From an uncultured bacterium (lineage in GTDB: Bacteria; Verrucomicrobiota; Kiritimatiellia; CAIKKV01): a stretch of DNA of 11,296 nt. The position numbers and the translations under genes are program-made. Below, piece by piece: positions 1 through 6,101 of the stretch; positions within the stretch are counted from its first letter, which is position 1, and the number at the start of each line of letters is the position of its first letter. The stretch is from contig CAIKKV010000499.1 in NCBI GenBank assembly GCA_903828035.1, positions 1 through 11,296 of the forward strand. The letters are read 5' to 3'. Below the pieces are notes generated by a model that saw nothing but the letters and a program-made list of their open reading frames with translations, made no database searches and was not told the origin of the DNA.

Positions 1-1428
1 CGGATCGTCGCTGAGCTGGCGGGTGAAGCCGTCGCGCACGGGCTCCGGATTGCCGGCCGAGGCCGTCAGGGCGGCGTTGCGGGTGAGCGCCCCGTAGTCG
101 CGCTTCAGGCCGGGCAGGAAGCAGTCGTCCTCCATCAGCCACTTCTGAAGCTCCTTGATTTTGGACTGGCCCACCTCCCGCGGGGAGAGGCCGGTGGAGG
201 CGGCGAGCGCCGCGGCCGTGCCGACGGCCTGGCCGAGCACGGCGCAGGTGCCCATGACGCGCGTGCTGCTCATGGCCGCGTGGGTGCAGCTGATGTTGCG
301 TCCCGCGAAGAACAAGTTGTCCACATTCTTCGAGTATAGCGCGCGGTAGGGGATCCCGTACGGGGCGGGGGCAGGGTGAAAAATGGTGGCTTTCTTGCCG
401 AGCTTGCAGGCGTCGAAACCGGCCGGGTGATGGTCGTCCATGGACCAGCCGCCGAAGGCGACGGTGTCGTCGAACGGGCCGCCCGCTTCGATATCCAGCT
501 GCGTGAGCATGTGGTCGCCCTCGTACCGCCGGCTTTCGCGCTTGGCGGGGAGGAACTGGACCCAGTCGAGCGCCCAGTTGGCCGAGTCGGGGTGGGCCCC
601 GCTGTTCTTCACGTGGTCCCAGAGGCCGAAGACGATCTTGTGCAGCTCGTCGCGCAGGAGCTCGGTGTCGTGCAGCGCGTCCTGCTCCCCGCCCAGCTCG
701 ACCCACCAGTAGCCGAACTCCCAGAAGCCGTGGGCCTCGGCCCCGTAGGGGAGGTCGTCGCAGGTCTTGAACTTCCGGGCCCCGGCGGGCGCCTCGAACG
801 TTTGCGGCGCGGGGTGCTGGCGGGCCTTGAAGAGGCAGGTCATGCCCATCGTCTTGGAGTCGCTCTTTTCCGGCGCGATCGATTCCCCGAATTCGGAACG
901 GGCCTCGCGTCCCATGCGCCAGGCCGCGCCGCTGAGCGGCGCCAGCACGCTGTCGCCGGAGCAGTCGGCGTAGTAGCGGGCGCGGACCGTGTGGCGGGTC
1001 TGGGTGGTGAGCTGCCAGCCTTCCACGGAGGCGATGGCGGAGCCCTTCAGGGCGGCGTCCACGCAGGTGCAGTTCAGCAGCAGGGTCAGGTTGGACTCGC
1101 GCCGCGCGGTCTCGTGCAGCACGAGGTCCCACAGGGAGTAGTTCTTCAGGGGATTGCGGAACATGTTTTCGAGGCGGATCTCCTCGAGCAGACCCGTTTC
1201 GCGCAGGTGGGGAAGGCTGCCGCTGCGGTCCGCGCCGCACACGTGCATGCGGCACTCGCTGGACGAGTTGCCGCCCAGGACGGGCCGGTCCTGCATGAGG
1301 ACGACCTTGGCGCCGCGCCGGGCGGCGGTGACGGCGGCGCAGAGGCCGGCCATGCCGCCGCCCACCACGCACAGGTCGGCGATGTGGTCGAGGTGGCGGA
1401 AGGGGGTGGGCGTTTTTCCGGTCAGCAT
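1..1428 (-). CDS. FAD-dependent oxidoreductase (FAD_oxidored family), partial at its C-terminus
   Basis: The 476 codons in the window form one open frame that runs off the left edge, so the C-terminus is missing. After a short leader, residues 20-50 form a Rossmann nucleotide-binding fold with VVGGGMAGLCAA, a strand ending KVVLMQDR, then LGGNSSSE, which is typical of the FAD_oxidored family. Near residue 395 a second conserved block reads NLFFAGRNISCTHAAMSSTR, followed by MGTCAVLGQAVGTAAA; in this family it closes over the FAD. No signal peptide or membrane segment is seen, so it should be cytoplasmic. The ATG at 1428 has a Shine-Dalgarno GGAG (1440-1437) overlapping the TAG stop of the NagA-like gene, 8 nt upstream, so the two are probably translationally coupled. 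The family is known from sugar-degradation loci in PVC bacteria, but its substrate is usually unknown. A redox step on a sugar or its derivative is inference from the neighbours. The family call is strong; the substrate is not known. Confidence 0.88.
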   Translation of the reverse strand, partial: MLTGKTPTPFRHLDHIADLCVVGGGMAGLCAAVTAARRGAKVVLMQDRPVLGGNSSSECRMHVCGADRSGSLPHLRETGLLEEIRLENMFRNPLKNYSLWDLVLHETARRESNLTLLLNCTCVDAALKGSAIASVEGWQLTTQTRHTVRARYYADCSGDSVLAPLSGAAWRMGREARSEFGESIAPEKSDSKTMGMTCLFKARQHPAPQTFEAPAGARKFKTCDDLPYGAEAHGFWEFGYWWVELGGEQDALHDTELLRDELHKIVFGLWDHVKNSGAHPDSANWALDWVQFLPAKRESRRYEGDHMLTQLDIEAGGPFDDTVAFGGWSMDDHHPAGFDACKLGKKATIFHPAPAPYGIPYRALYSKNVDNLFFAGRNISCTHAAMSSTRVMGTCAVLGQAVGTAAALAASTGLSPREVGQSKIKELQKWLMEDDCFLPGLKRDYGALTRNAALTASAGNPEPVRDGFTRQLSDDP

Positions 1429-1439
1429 GGGGGGAGCTC

Positions 1440-2429
1440 CTACGCGAGTTTGAACCGGCCGCTTTCGAAGCGGACTTCCGGCCCTTTGAGTTTCAACAGG
1501 TCCCTGGGGTCGAGCTTCAGCAGGCGTGCGGGATTGTCGAAGCCCACCTGCCGGAGCCCGGCTTCATCGAGCAGGTTCAAGCCGGCTAGGTGGTTCATGC
1601 ACTCCAGCAGGGTGGCGTGGGAGCCGGCCAGGCTCTGGGTTTTTTCGGAGTAGATTTTCCCGGTTTCGTCCACGACGACCGGCAGGCCGTTGAAGATCGT
1701 GTAGCTGCCGGCGGGCATGCCGGCGAGCGAGGAGGCGTCGCTGGTGACGATGAACCGGCCGGGGGTTTTGGCCCGCAGGGCGACCTTGATCAGGTCGTCG
1801 GGCAGGTGGTGGCCGTCGGTGATGAAGAGGCCGGAGACGGAGTCGGCGGCCAGCTGCCACCAGAGGGCGTTCTCGTGGCGGTGGATCAGGTTGGGGCAGC
1901 CGTTTCCAACGTGGGTGCACAGGCTCGCGCCCGCCCGGACGGCCTTTTCCATGTCGGCATCGGAGGCCAGGTGGTGGCCGATGGAGACGACGACCCCGCT
2001 CGACGAGGCGTAGCGGATGAGCGCTTCGGCGCCGGGCCGCTCGGGGGCGAGGGTGAGGATGCGGATGTTCCCGCCGGCCCACTCCTGGTACTGCCGGAAG
2101 GTGTTGACGTCGGGCGGCTGGACGAAGTTCTTCGGGTGCGCGCCCACGGCACCGGGCTCTGTGGAGATGAAGGGGCCCTCGAGGTGGATGCCGAGGATGT
2201 GCGGGCCGGCCACCGGGTCCTTCATGGCCTCGGCCAGGATGCGCAGGTTTTCCCGGTAGATGGCGGGATCGCCCGTGATGACGGTGGGGCAGTAGGCGAG
2301 CGTGCCGCGCTCGAGCAGCTCGAGCGTGACCTCGCGCACGCGGGCCAGGGTGAGGCCCGGCGAGGTGAAGTCCGCGCCCATCCAGCCGTTGTTCTGGACG
2401 TCGATAAAACCGGTGCCAAGTCGCGTCAT
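1440..2429 (-). CDS. NagA-like N-acetylglucosamine-6-phosphate deacetylase (amidohydrolase), short form
   Basis: This 329-residue protein of the amidohydrolase superfamily is closest to NagA, which removes acetate from GlcNAc-6-phosphate in the cytoplasm. It opens with GFIDVQNNGWMGADF, matching the start of the NagA barrel. The expected metal and catalytic residues are visible: H82 and E84 in HLEGPF, H152 in SIGHH, H173 in CTHVGNG (NagA normally has THLFNAM), D205 and H207-H208 in ITDGHH, and D231 in IVTSDAS. Canonical NagA is about 380 residues; here the N-terminal part of the beta-sandwich (about 50 residues) is absent and the C-terminal end is short. The ATG at 2429 is chosen because GAGG (2440-2437) lies 7 nt upstream and the protein homology begins there; a longer in-frame reading to 2729 would overlap the sulfatase gene in another frame and looks non-coding. 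It follows the sulfatase by 73 bp and precedes the oxidoreductase by 11 bp. The substrate could be another N-acetylated sugar. Confidence 0.85.
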   Translation of the reverse strand: MTRLGTGFIDVQNNGWMGADFTSPGLTLARVREVTLELLERGTLAYCPTVITGDPAIYRENLRILAEAMKDPVAGPHILGIHLEGPFISTEPGAVGAHPKNFVQPPDVNTFRQYQEWAGGNIRILTLAPERPGAEALIRYASSSGVVVSIGHHLASDADMEKAVRAGASLCTHVGNGCPNLIHRHENALWWQLAADSVSGLFITDGHHLPDDLIKVALRAKTPGRFIVTSDASSLAGMPAGSYTIFNGLPVVVDETGKIYSEKTQSLAGSHATLLECMNHLAGLNLLDEAGLRQVGFDNPARLLKLDPRDLLKLKGPEVRFESGRFKLA

Positions 2430-2502
2430 GTTTTTGCCTCTTAAATTTGTATCGAGGATGCCTGATTCGTCCCTGTCGCGCAAGCGTAAAGGCGGCGGCG
2501 AA

Positions 2503-3846
2503 TTACTCGTAATAGACGTCGCCGCTCTCGTTGAGGCGGACATGGAAACGGGCGAGCAGGGCGGGGCCGGGCTCAAAGGGATCGCGCAGGCGGGACAGCC
2601 GCTCGCGGAGCCGGCGGTCCAGGGCGGCCTGCACGGCGGCGACTTCGGGCGCGTTGACGAGATTGCGCAGCTGGTAAGGATCAGCCTCGTTGTCGAAGAG
2701 ATACCAGGGGCCGCTCGGATTGATGACATAGGTGTAGCGGAGCGTGCGCAGGCCCCGGTACTCCCAGCCTCCTTTTTGGCGGGTCATCTGGTGGAAGGGC
2801 GTATAGCAGGAAAGCACGGCGTCGGTTGCCGGATCCGCCGGCTTCCGGCCCAGCAGGATGTCGGAGTAGTCGCAGCCATCGAGGCCGGGGGGAGCCGCCG
2901 CGCCGCACAGGCCGAGCAGGGTGGGCATCAGGTCCGGGGCATCCAGGAGCAGGTCGACCGTCCGGGGTTCACCGCCAAGGCCGGCGTGGCAGCGCAGGAG
3001 GAAGGGCACCCGGATGGATTCGTCGTAGGGCCACTGCTTGTTCCACAAGCCCTGGCTTCCGCACAGGTCGCCGTGGTCGGAGGTGAAGATGACCAGGGTG
3101 TCCTGGTCCAGCCCGGTTTGGGCGAGCGTGTCCAGCAGGCGGCCGAAACAGTCGTCCAGCGCCGCCCCGTGCGCATAGTAGCCGGCCAGGTTTTCACGGG
3201 CCTCCTCCGCCATCGCTTCCGGCACGTTCGGCCGCAGCCGGATCTCCGCAGGCTTGAACAGGGACCGGAACCGCTCCGGGGCCGTCTGGTAAGGGTCGTG
3301 CGGGGGGCCCCAGGAAAGGAACAGGGCGAACGGGCGAGAGCGGCCGTGCGACTTCAGGTAGTCGATCGCGCAGTCGGTCTGGGCCTCGGCATCGTAGCCC
3401 GTCCAGCGTTTCGGCTCGGGGCTGTCCCCGTAATAAAGGGAGTCGTTGTAGGTGTGCGTGCACTCGCAGCCGCGCCAGTAGCGGAAGCCGAGCCGGTGCC
3501 CGGGGGGGACGAAGCGGGCGCGGCCATCGCCGTGGATGTGCCACTTTCCGATCCAGCCGGTGTCGTACCCGGCGGCGTTGAAGTGATCGGCCAGGGAGCC
3601 GCCCGGCACGGAGTGGAGCCGCTGGTCGTTCACGCACATGCCGACGGCGAGCGGCGAGCGGCCACTCATCAGCGAGGCGCGGTAGGGGGTGCAGACCGGG
3701 CAGCCGCTCACGGCCCGGGGCACGTTGACGCTCTCGCGGGAAAAGGCGTCGATCCGCGGCGTGCGCGCGTTGGGGTCGCCGGCATACCCGAAGGCCTGGG
3801 CACGCCATTGGTCGCCAAACACGAAGAGCAGGTTGGGCTGGGACAT
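2503..3846 (-). CDS. Type I (formylglycine-dependent) sulfatase
   Basis: This 447-residue arylsulfatase-type enzyme hydrolyses sulfate esters, probably on a carbohydrate. The sulfatase signature CTPYR is at residues 52-56; C52 would be converted to formylglycine by a maturase encoded elsewhere. Other conserved blocks are FVFGDQWR (D12 and Q13, metal site), GKWH at 100-103, GPPHDPY at 180-186, TSDHGD at 255-260 (D257 and H258, metal ligands) and NKQWPYDESIRVPF starting at 269, whose lysine (K270) contacts sulfate in the family. The C-terminal WYLFDNEADPYQLRNL is the usual closing motif. The ATG at 3846 starts immediately before PNLLFVFGDQ; a TTG 12 codons upstream is possible but adds nothing conserved. 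No signal peptide is visible, unusual because most such sulfatases are exported. It is the first gene of the operon with the NagA-like and FAD genes. Which sulfated sugar it acts on cannot be read from the sequence. Confidence 0.93.
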   Translation of the reverse strand: MSQPNLLFVFGDQWRAQAFGYAGDPNARTPRIDAFSRESVNVPRAVSGCPVCTPYRASLMSGRSPLAVGMCVNDQRLHSVPGGSLADHFNAAGYDTGWIGKWHIHGDGRARFVPPGHRLGFRYWRGCECTHTYNDSLYYGDSPEPKRWTGYDAEAQTDCAIDYLKSHGRSRPFALFLSWGPPHDPYQTAPERFRSLFKPAEIRLRPNVPEAMAEEARENLAGYYAHGAALDDCFGRLLDTLAQTGLDQDTLVIFTSDHGDLCGSQGLWNKQWPYDESIRVPFLLRCHAGLGGEPRTVDLLLDAPDLMPTLLGLCGAAAPPGLDGCDYSDILLGRKPADPATDAVLSCYTPFHQMTRQKGGWEYRGLRTLRYTYVINPSGPWYLFDNEADPYQLRNLVNAPEVAAVQAALDRRLRERLSRLRDPFEPGPALLARFHVRLNESGDVYYE

Positions 3847-3892
3847 GGATTTGATTCTCACATGGGATTGCGCGGGACACAAGGATTCTGTT

Positions 3893-3922
3893 AGTATAAG
3901 AAGATGAAAAGCGCGTTGTTAA
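3893..3922 (-). promoter_or_regulatory. Candidate promoter of the sulfatase operon
   Basis: On the minus strand a -35 element TTAACA (3922-3917, 5 of 6 matches to TTGACA) is followed after 18 bp by a -10 element TATACT (3898-3893, 5 of 6 matches to TATAAT). Transcription would start near 3886, giving a leader of about 40 nt before the sulfatase ATG. The -35 lies inside the first codons of the divergent gene at 3904. This is consensus matching only; promoters of PVC bacteria are poorly defined. Confidence 0.4.
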
Positions 3923-4413
3923 TAGTGGCCGGGGTGCTGTTTGCGTGGAGCGCGTTCTCGCAGGAGGAGTATCAGGCCCAGGTGCGGGTGCGGGTTGTTG
4001 ACGAGGCTGGCGTGCCCGTGGCGCGGGCGCGCGTGGTGCTGAGCACGTACACGGCCTGGATTCCCGGCCGCAAGGATGCGGGGCGCGACGAGTATAACAC
4101 GGAAATGGGGCTCACCGATGGGAGCGGCAGCGTGGCCATCACGCTGAAGGGTTCCTCGGGCCGCTACAGCTATATGGCCCTGCCTCTGCCCGAGTTCCAC
4201 TGGGATCGCGGCAAGGAATACGTGTTTACCAATTACGCGGCCGGCCGCTGGGAGCCCTGGAGCCCGACGGTCACGATCACCCTGAAGCGGAAAGTGTCCG
4301 AGTATACTCCCGAGGCGGCCGCCGTTTCCGGCGTGACAAAAGCGCAGCCCGATGTGTCGAAGGACCCCCTGGTGGCGGGTCCGCCCAATCCGGTTGTTCC
4401 GGCGCGGCCCTGA
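3904..4413 (+). CDS. Small secreted protein with an Ig-like / carboxypeptidase-regulatory-like domain
   Basis: This 169-residue protein starts with a classical signal peptide (MKSALLIVAGVLFAWSAFSQ; K2, a hydrophobic core, likely cleavage after AFS at about residue 19). The mature part begins with alternating strands, YQAQVRVRVVDEAGVPVARARVVL, the pattern of carboxypeptidase-regulatory or Ig-like beta-sandwich domains. It continues with a TDGSGSVAITLKG turn-and-strand segment and a conserved-looking RWEPWSPTVTITLKRK block near residues 119-134. The tail from about residue 140 is rich in Pro, Val and Ala and probably unstructured. There is no catalytic motif. It is divergently placed from the sulfatase operon and its 3' end faces dmeF with 17 bp between the stops. 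The start is immediately preceded by AAGAAG, too close for a normal ribosome site, so initiation may be leaderless or weak. The role is unknown; an envelope or extracellular binding function is inference. Confidence 0.72.
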   Translation: MKSALLIVAGVLFAWSAFSQEEYQAQVRVRVVDEAGVPVARARVVLSTYTAWIPGRKDAGRDEYNTEMGLTDGSGSVAITLKGSSGRYSYMALPLPEFHWDRGKEYVFTNYAAGRWEPWSPTVTITLKRKVSEYTPEAAAVSGVTKAQPDVSKDPLVAGPPNPVVPARP

Positions 4414-4430
4414 GCGCATTCAAGCGGGAT

Positions 4431-5390
4431 TCAGTCGTTTTGCTTTTTCCGGGGTAGGACCGGTAGCACTTCCACCGTGATATGGGTCAGGCGGGGAATC
4501 CCCGCCAATTTCTTTTTGTACTCCGCGACCGGTTTGGGATCGTCCGTGACGATGGAGACGATCGCGGCATCCGCGTCGGCGCCCACCTTCCAGACATGGA
4601 GATCCGAGATGTGGATGTCCGGCCCCAGCGCCTGGCGGATGGCGGCGACTCCCTGAGGATCGACGGCGGCGTCCAGGAGAATGGCTCCCGTTTCACGCAG
4701 CAGGCCGAAGGACCAGCGTCCGATGAGGGCGGCGCCCAGGAGCCCCATGAGGGGGTCCATCCACACCAGGCCGGCGTATTTCCCGGCCAGCAGGGCGAAG
4801 ATGGCCAGCACGGAGGTGAGGGCGTCGGCCACGACGTGGATATAGGCGGCGCGCATGTTGAGATCGGGCCCGTGCGCGTGCGCGTGGGCGGCGCCGGCGG
4901 CGTGGGGGTGGTGGGGCTGGTGGGCGCGCTCGAGGATCAGGGCGCTGACCAGGTTGACGATGAGTCCGACGACGGCGACGAGGATGGCCTGGTTGAACTG
5001 GATGGGGCTGTGGGCGAAGAGCCGGTGGAGCGATTCGACGACCATCAGGAGCGCGACGATGGCGAGGGTGGTGGCGCTGGCGAAGCCGCCGAGGACGCCG
5101 ACCTTGCCGGTGCCGAAGGTGAAGCGGGCGTTGGCGGCGTGGCGGCGGGCGATGCGGTAGGCGAAGACGGCGATGGCGAGGGCGAGCACGTGGGTGCCCA
5201 TGTGCCAGCCGTCGGCCAGCAGGGCCATGGAGCCGTAGTAGGAGCCCGCGGCGATCTCGACGACCATCGTCACGGCGGTCAGGGCCACGACGGTGAGCGT
5301 GCGGCCTTCGTTTTTCGGATCGACCTTGGCGAACTCGTGCGAGTGGCTGTGGGGGTCCGTTGCGGAGTCTGGGTGGCTTTTCTCTTGCAT
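4431..5390 (-). CDS. dmeF: DmeF-type CDF family Co(II)/Ni(II) efflux transporter
   Basis: This 319-residue inner-membrane antiporter of the cation diffusion facilitator family would expel divalent metals into the periplasm in exchange for protons. Six membrane segments can be placed at roughly 32-50, 66-80, 99-119, 134-153, 184-203 and 209-230. The metal site is visible as H63-x3-H67 in segment 2 (ADGWHMGTH) and H185-x3-D189 in segment 5 (HVVADALTS). The FTFGTGKVGVLGG block and H-x3-H in segment 2 are typical of DmeF rather than zinc-type CzcD. Histidine-rich stretches occur at the N-terminus (HSHSH) and in the cytoplasmic loop at residues 157-173. A C-terminal ferredoxin-like cytoplasmic domain (residues 240-312) contains ISDLHVWKVG. 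Length is normal for the family. The ATG at 5390 has no clear Shine-Dalgarno and lies in a small inverted repeat. The family is certain; the metal (Co/Ni) is inferred from the motifs. Confidence 0.92.
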   Translation of the reverse strand: MQEKSHPDSATDPHSHSHEFAKVDPKNEGRTLTVVALTAVTMVVEIAAGSYYGSMALLADGWHMGTHVLALAIAVFAYRIARRHAANARFTFGTGKVGVLGGFASATTLAIVALLMVVESLHRLFAHSPIQFNQAILVAVVGLIVNLVSALILERAHQPHHPHAAGAAHAHAHGPDLNMRAAYIHVVADALTSVLAIFALLAGKYAGLVWMDPLMGLLGAALIGRWSFGLLRETGAILLDAAVDPQGVAAIRQALGPDIHISDLHVWKVGADADAAIVSIVTDDPKPVAEYKKKLAGIPRLTHITVEVLPVLPRKKQND

Positions 5391-5401
5391 GACCGTGCAA
5401 G
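5384..5401. repeat. Inverted repeat spanning the dmeF start codon
   Basis: CTTGCA (5384-5389) and TGCAAG (5396-5401) are perfect 6-bp inverted arms around a 6-bp centre that contains the first base of the dmeF start codon. It could be an operator or a small hairpin that masks initiation; chance occurrence is possible because the arms are short. Confidence 0.35.
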
Positions 5402-5490
5402 CTAACCACGTTTTGGCGCGTTATTCAAGCGTGGCCGCAGGACAGAGTTTGGCCGTGGCAGTCGTTTGTAGGGGCAGCGGTTGCCGATGC
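5391..5490. other. Upstream region of dmeF, no gene found
   Basis: I see no credible coding frame, promoter consensus or RNA here. It would be the 5' leader and promoter region of dmeF on the minus strand, leading back to the long inverted repeat that begins at 5491. Confidence 0.4.
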
Positions 5491-5644
5491 GGGTGCGGCG
5501 TTTCGGCGTTAACGGACGGCCGTTTTCGGGCTGATCCGGGCTCCGGCTGGATGGGCCGGGCCCGTAAGGCCACGTCCCATCGCCGTCACCCGGCTGAGCC
5601 TCGAAAACCGCTCGTCCGTTTCCGCTGATCGAAACGCCGCACCC
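5491..5644. repeat. 154-bp imperfect inverted repeat (long hairpin)
   Basis: The outer arms are a perfect 15-bp pair: GGGTGCGGCGTTTCG at 5491-5505 and its complement at 5630-5644. Symmetry continues inward: AACGGACG (5511-5518) pairs with 5613-5620, CGTTTTCG (5521-5528) with 5602-5610 with one bulge, GGCTGATCCGGG (5529-5540) with 5589-5600 at 10 of 12 positions, and GATGGG (5550-5555) with 5576-5581. The pairs share nearly the same centre (about 5565), so the whole element folds as one interrupted hairpin. No target-site duplication is visible at the ends. It lies about 100 bp upstream of dmeF and about 220 bp before the tRNA. It may be a structured leader of dmeF, a small non-autonomous repeat element, or a hairpin RNA. 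Confidence 0.7.
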
Positions 5645-5815
5645 GGCAGCCATCGCGCGCCCGCTCACTGTCGTTCGCATGGGCGGCGCGCGAGCGGGGG
5701 GCCACAGAGAGCCCGCATGGTTTGTGTTTTTAGAGCGGAGGTGGGTTCACCTTGGGATTTTGAATTCTTCGGGAGGGTCGGGTTACACCCCGGCCGGGAT
5801 GGGTCGCGGACTCAC
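5645..5815. other. Intergenic stretch before the tRNA, no gene found
   Basis: The only structures I see are a GC-rich patch with imperfect inverted symmetry around 5655-5699 and a small hairpin AGGTG-GGTT-CACCT (5739-5752) followed by a modest T-run. The hairpin could be a weak terminator. Short frames here lack ribosome sites and protein-like composition. Confidence 0.35.
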
Positions 5816-5844
5816 TTGCAATTCCTCCGGGGCTCCGCTACTGT
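5816..5844 (+). promoter_or_regulatory. Candidate promoter of tRNA-Val
   Basis: TTGCAA (5816-5821) and TACTGT (5839-5844) are separated by 17 bp, placing a start near 5851, about 12 nt before the mature tRNA. The elements match consensus only partly (4 of 6 and 3 of 6), but the spacing and position are right for a tRNA promoter. Confidence 0.4.
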
Positions 5845-5862
5845 TAGCGACTTATCCCCCGG

Positions 5863-5938
5863 GGGCAGTTAGCTCAATTGGCAGAGCGCCAGCTTTACAC
5901 GCTGGATGTTACAGGTTCGATTCCTGTACTGCCCACCA
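5863..5938 (+). tRNA. tRNA-Val (anticodon TAC)
   Basis: A complete cloverleaf of 76 nt is present. The acceptor stem is GGGCAGT (5863-5869) with ACTGCCC (5928-5934). The D arm is GCTC/GAGC (5872-5875 and 5884-5887). The anticodon stem is CCAGC/GCTGG (5889-5893 and 5901-5905) with loop TTTACAC and anticodon TAC at 5896-5898, reading valine codons. The T arm is ACAGG-TTCGATT-CCTGT (5911-5927). Discriminator A5935 is followed by an encoded CCA (5936-5938). The gene is intact and is followed 163 bp later by a tyrosine recombinase, so it is the likely integration target of the element on its right. Confidence 0.97.
5911..5938 (+). other. Candidate attachment site (att) at the tRNA-Val 3' end
   Basis: Tyrosine recombinases next to a tRNA gene usually recombine within its 3' part (anticodon or T arm to CCA), leaving an intact tRNA at the integrase end and a short 3' copy at the far end. 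The T arm through CCA is proposed here as the core. The matching copy would be beyond 11296, so its exact limits cannot be seen. Confidence 0.45.
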
Positions 5939-5981
5939 ACAAAAAACATCAAAAAATATGGTGTTCTTGAGGTTTTTTGTT
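5938..5981 (+). terminator. AT-rich hairpin directly after tRNA-Val, possible terminator
   Basis: AACAAAAAAC (5938-5947) and GTTTTTTGTT (5972-5981) are perfect 10-bp inverted arms. The symmetry extends inward, with TCAA (5949-5952) opposite TTGA (5967-5970). The 3' arm is a U-rich tract, so the transcript would form a stem with U-richness as in a bidirectional intrinsic terminator, although the stem has little GC. It starts at the last base of the tRNA and could alternatively be part of the recombination site. Confidence 0.4.
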
Positions 5982-6029
5982 TCCAGCAATAGCAAATGAA
6001 TAATCGAACCCATCCTGAAAACGACAAAT

Positions 6030-6061
6030 CTTTGACGTTTCTTTGACAGTTTGCCTTATTT
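6030..6061 (+). promoter_or_regulatory. Tandem 11-bp repeat and candidate promoter of the integrase
   Basis: CTTTGACGTTT (6030-6040) is followed without gap by CTTTGACAGTT (6041-6051). Each copy holds a -35-like TTGAC; the best pairing is TTGACG (6032-6037) with TTATTT (6056-6061) at 18 bp. The tandem arrangement also resembles arm-type sites bound by an integrase or excisionase. The promoter call is weak; the repeat itself is seen directly. Confidence 0.35.
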
Positions 6062-6068
6062 TATGCAC

Positions 6069-6084
6069 ACTATTGCAAGATAGT
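6069..6084. repeat. Inverted repeat just upstream of the integrase ribosome site
   Basis: ACTAT (6069-6073) and ATAGT (6080-6084) are perfect arms around TGCAAG, ending 4 bp before the AAGGAG ribosome site. The position suits an operator for integrase control, but the arms are short. Confidence 0.3.
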
Positions 6085-6101
6085 CCAAAAGGAGTTACCC
6101 G

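Noticed and set aside
376..1653. Long plus-strand frame of 425 codons, and other plus-strand frames over 1-3900 (including 2302-3894, 530 codons)
   Set aside because: They lie antisense to genes with clear family motifs. In GC-rich DNA the opposite strand often stays open; their translations are Gly-, Ala- and Val-rich with no motif.
2430..2729. N-terminal 100-residue extension of the NagA-like frame
   Set aside because: It overlaps the sulfatase gene in another frame, has no NagA-like sequence, and a good ribosome site precedes the ATG at 2429.
4482..5405. Plus-strand 307-codon frame opposite dmeF
   Set aside because: Composition of Gly, Asp and Val repeats with no domain; it is antisense to a clear CDF transporter.
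5491..5644. NiCo or other known metal riboswitch upstream of dmeF
   Set aside because: I could not match conserved blocks of the NiCo or yybP-ykoY classes; the element is one long near-symmetric hairpin instead.
5402..5680. Minus-strand 92-codon frame upstream of dmeF
   Set aside because: It runs through the long inverted repeat, has no ribosome site, and is rich in Arg, Pro and Gly as random GC-rich frames are.
5856..5865. Palindrome CCCCCGGGGG at the tRNA 5' end
   Set aside because: Half of it is tRNA acceptor sequence; low complexity makes a chance match likely.
5679..5999. Plus-strand 106-codon frame
   Set aside because: It runs through the tRNA gene and has no ribosome site.
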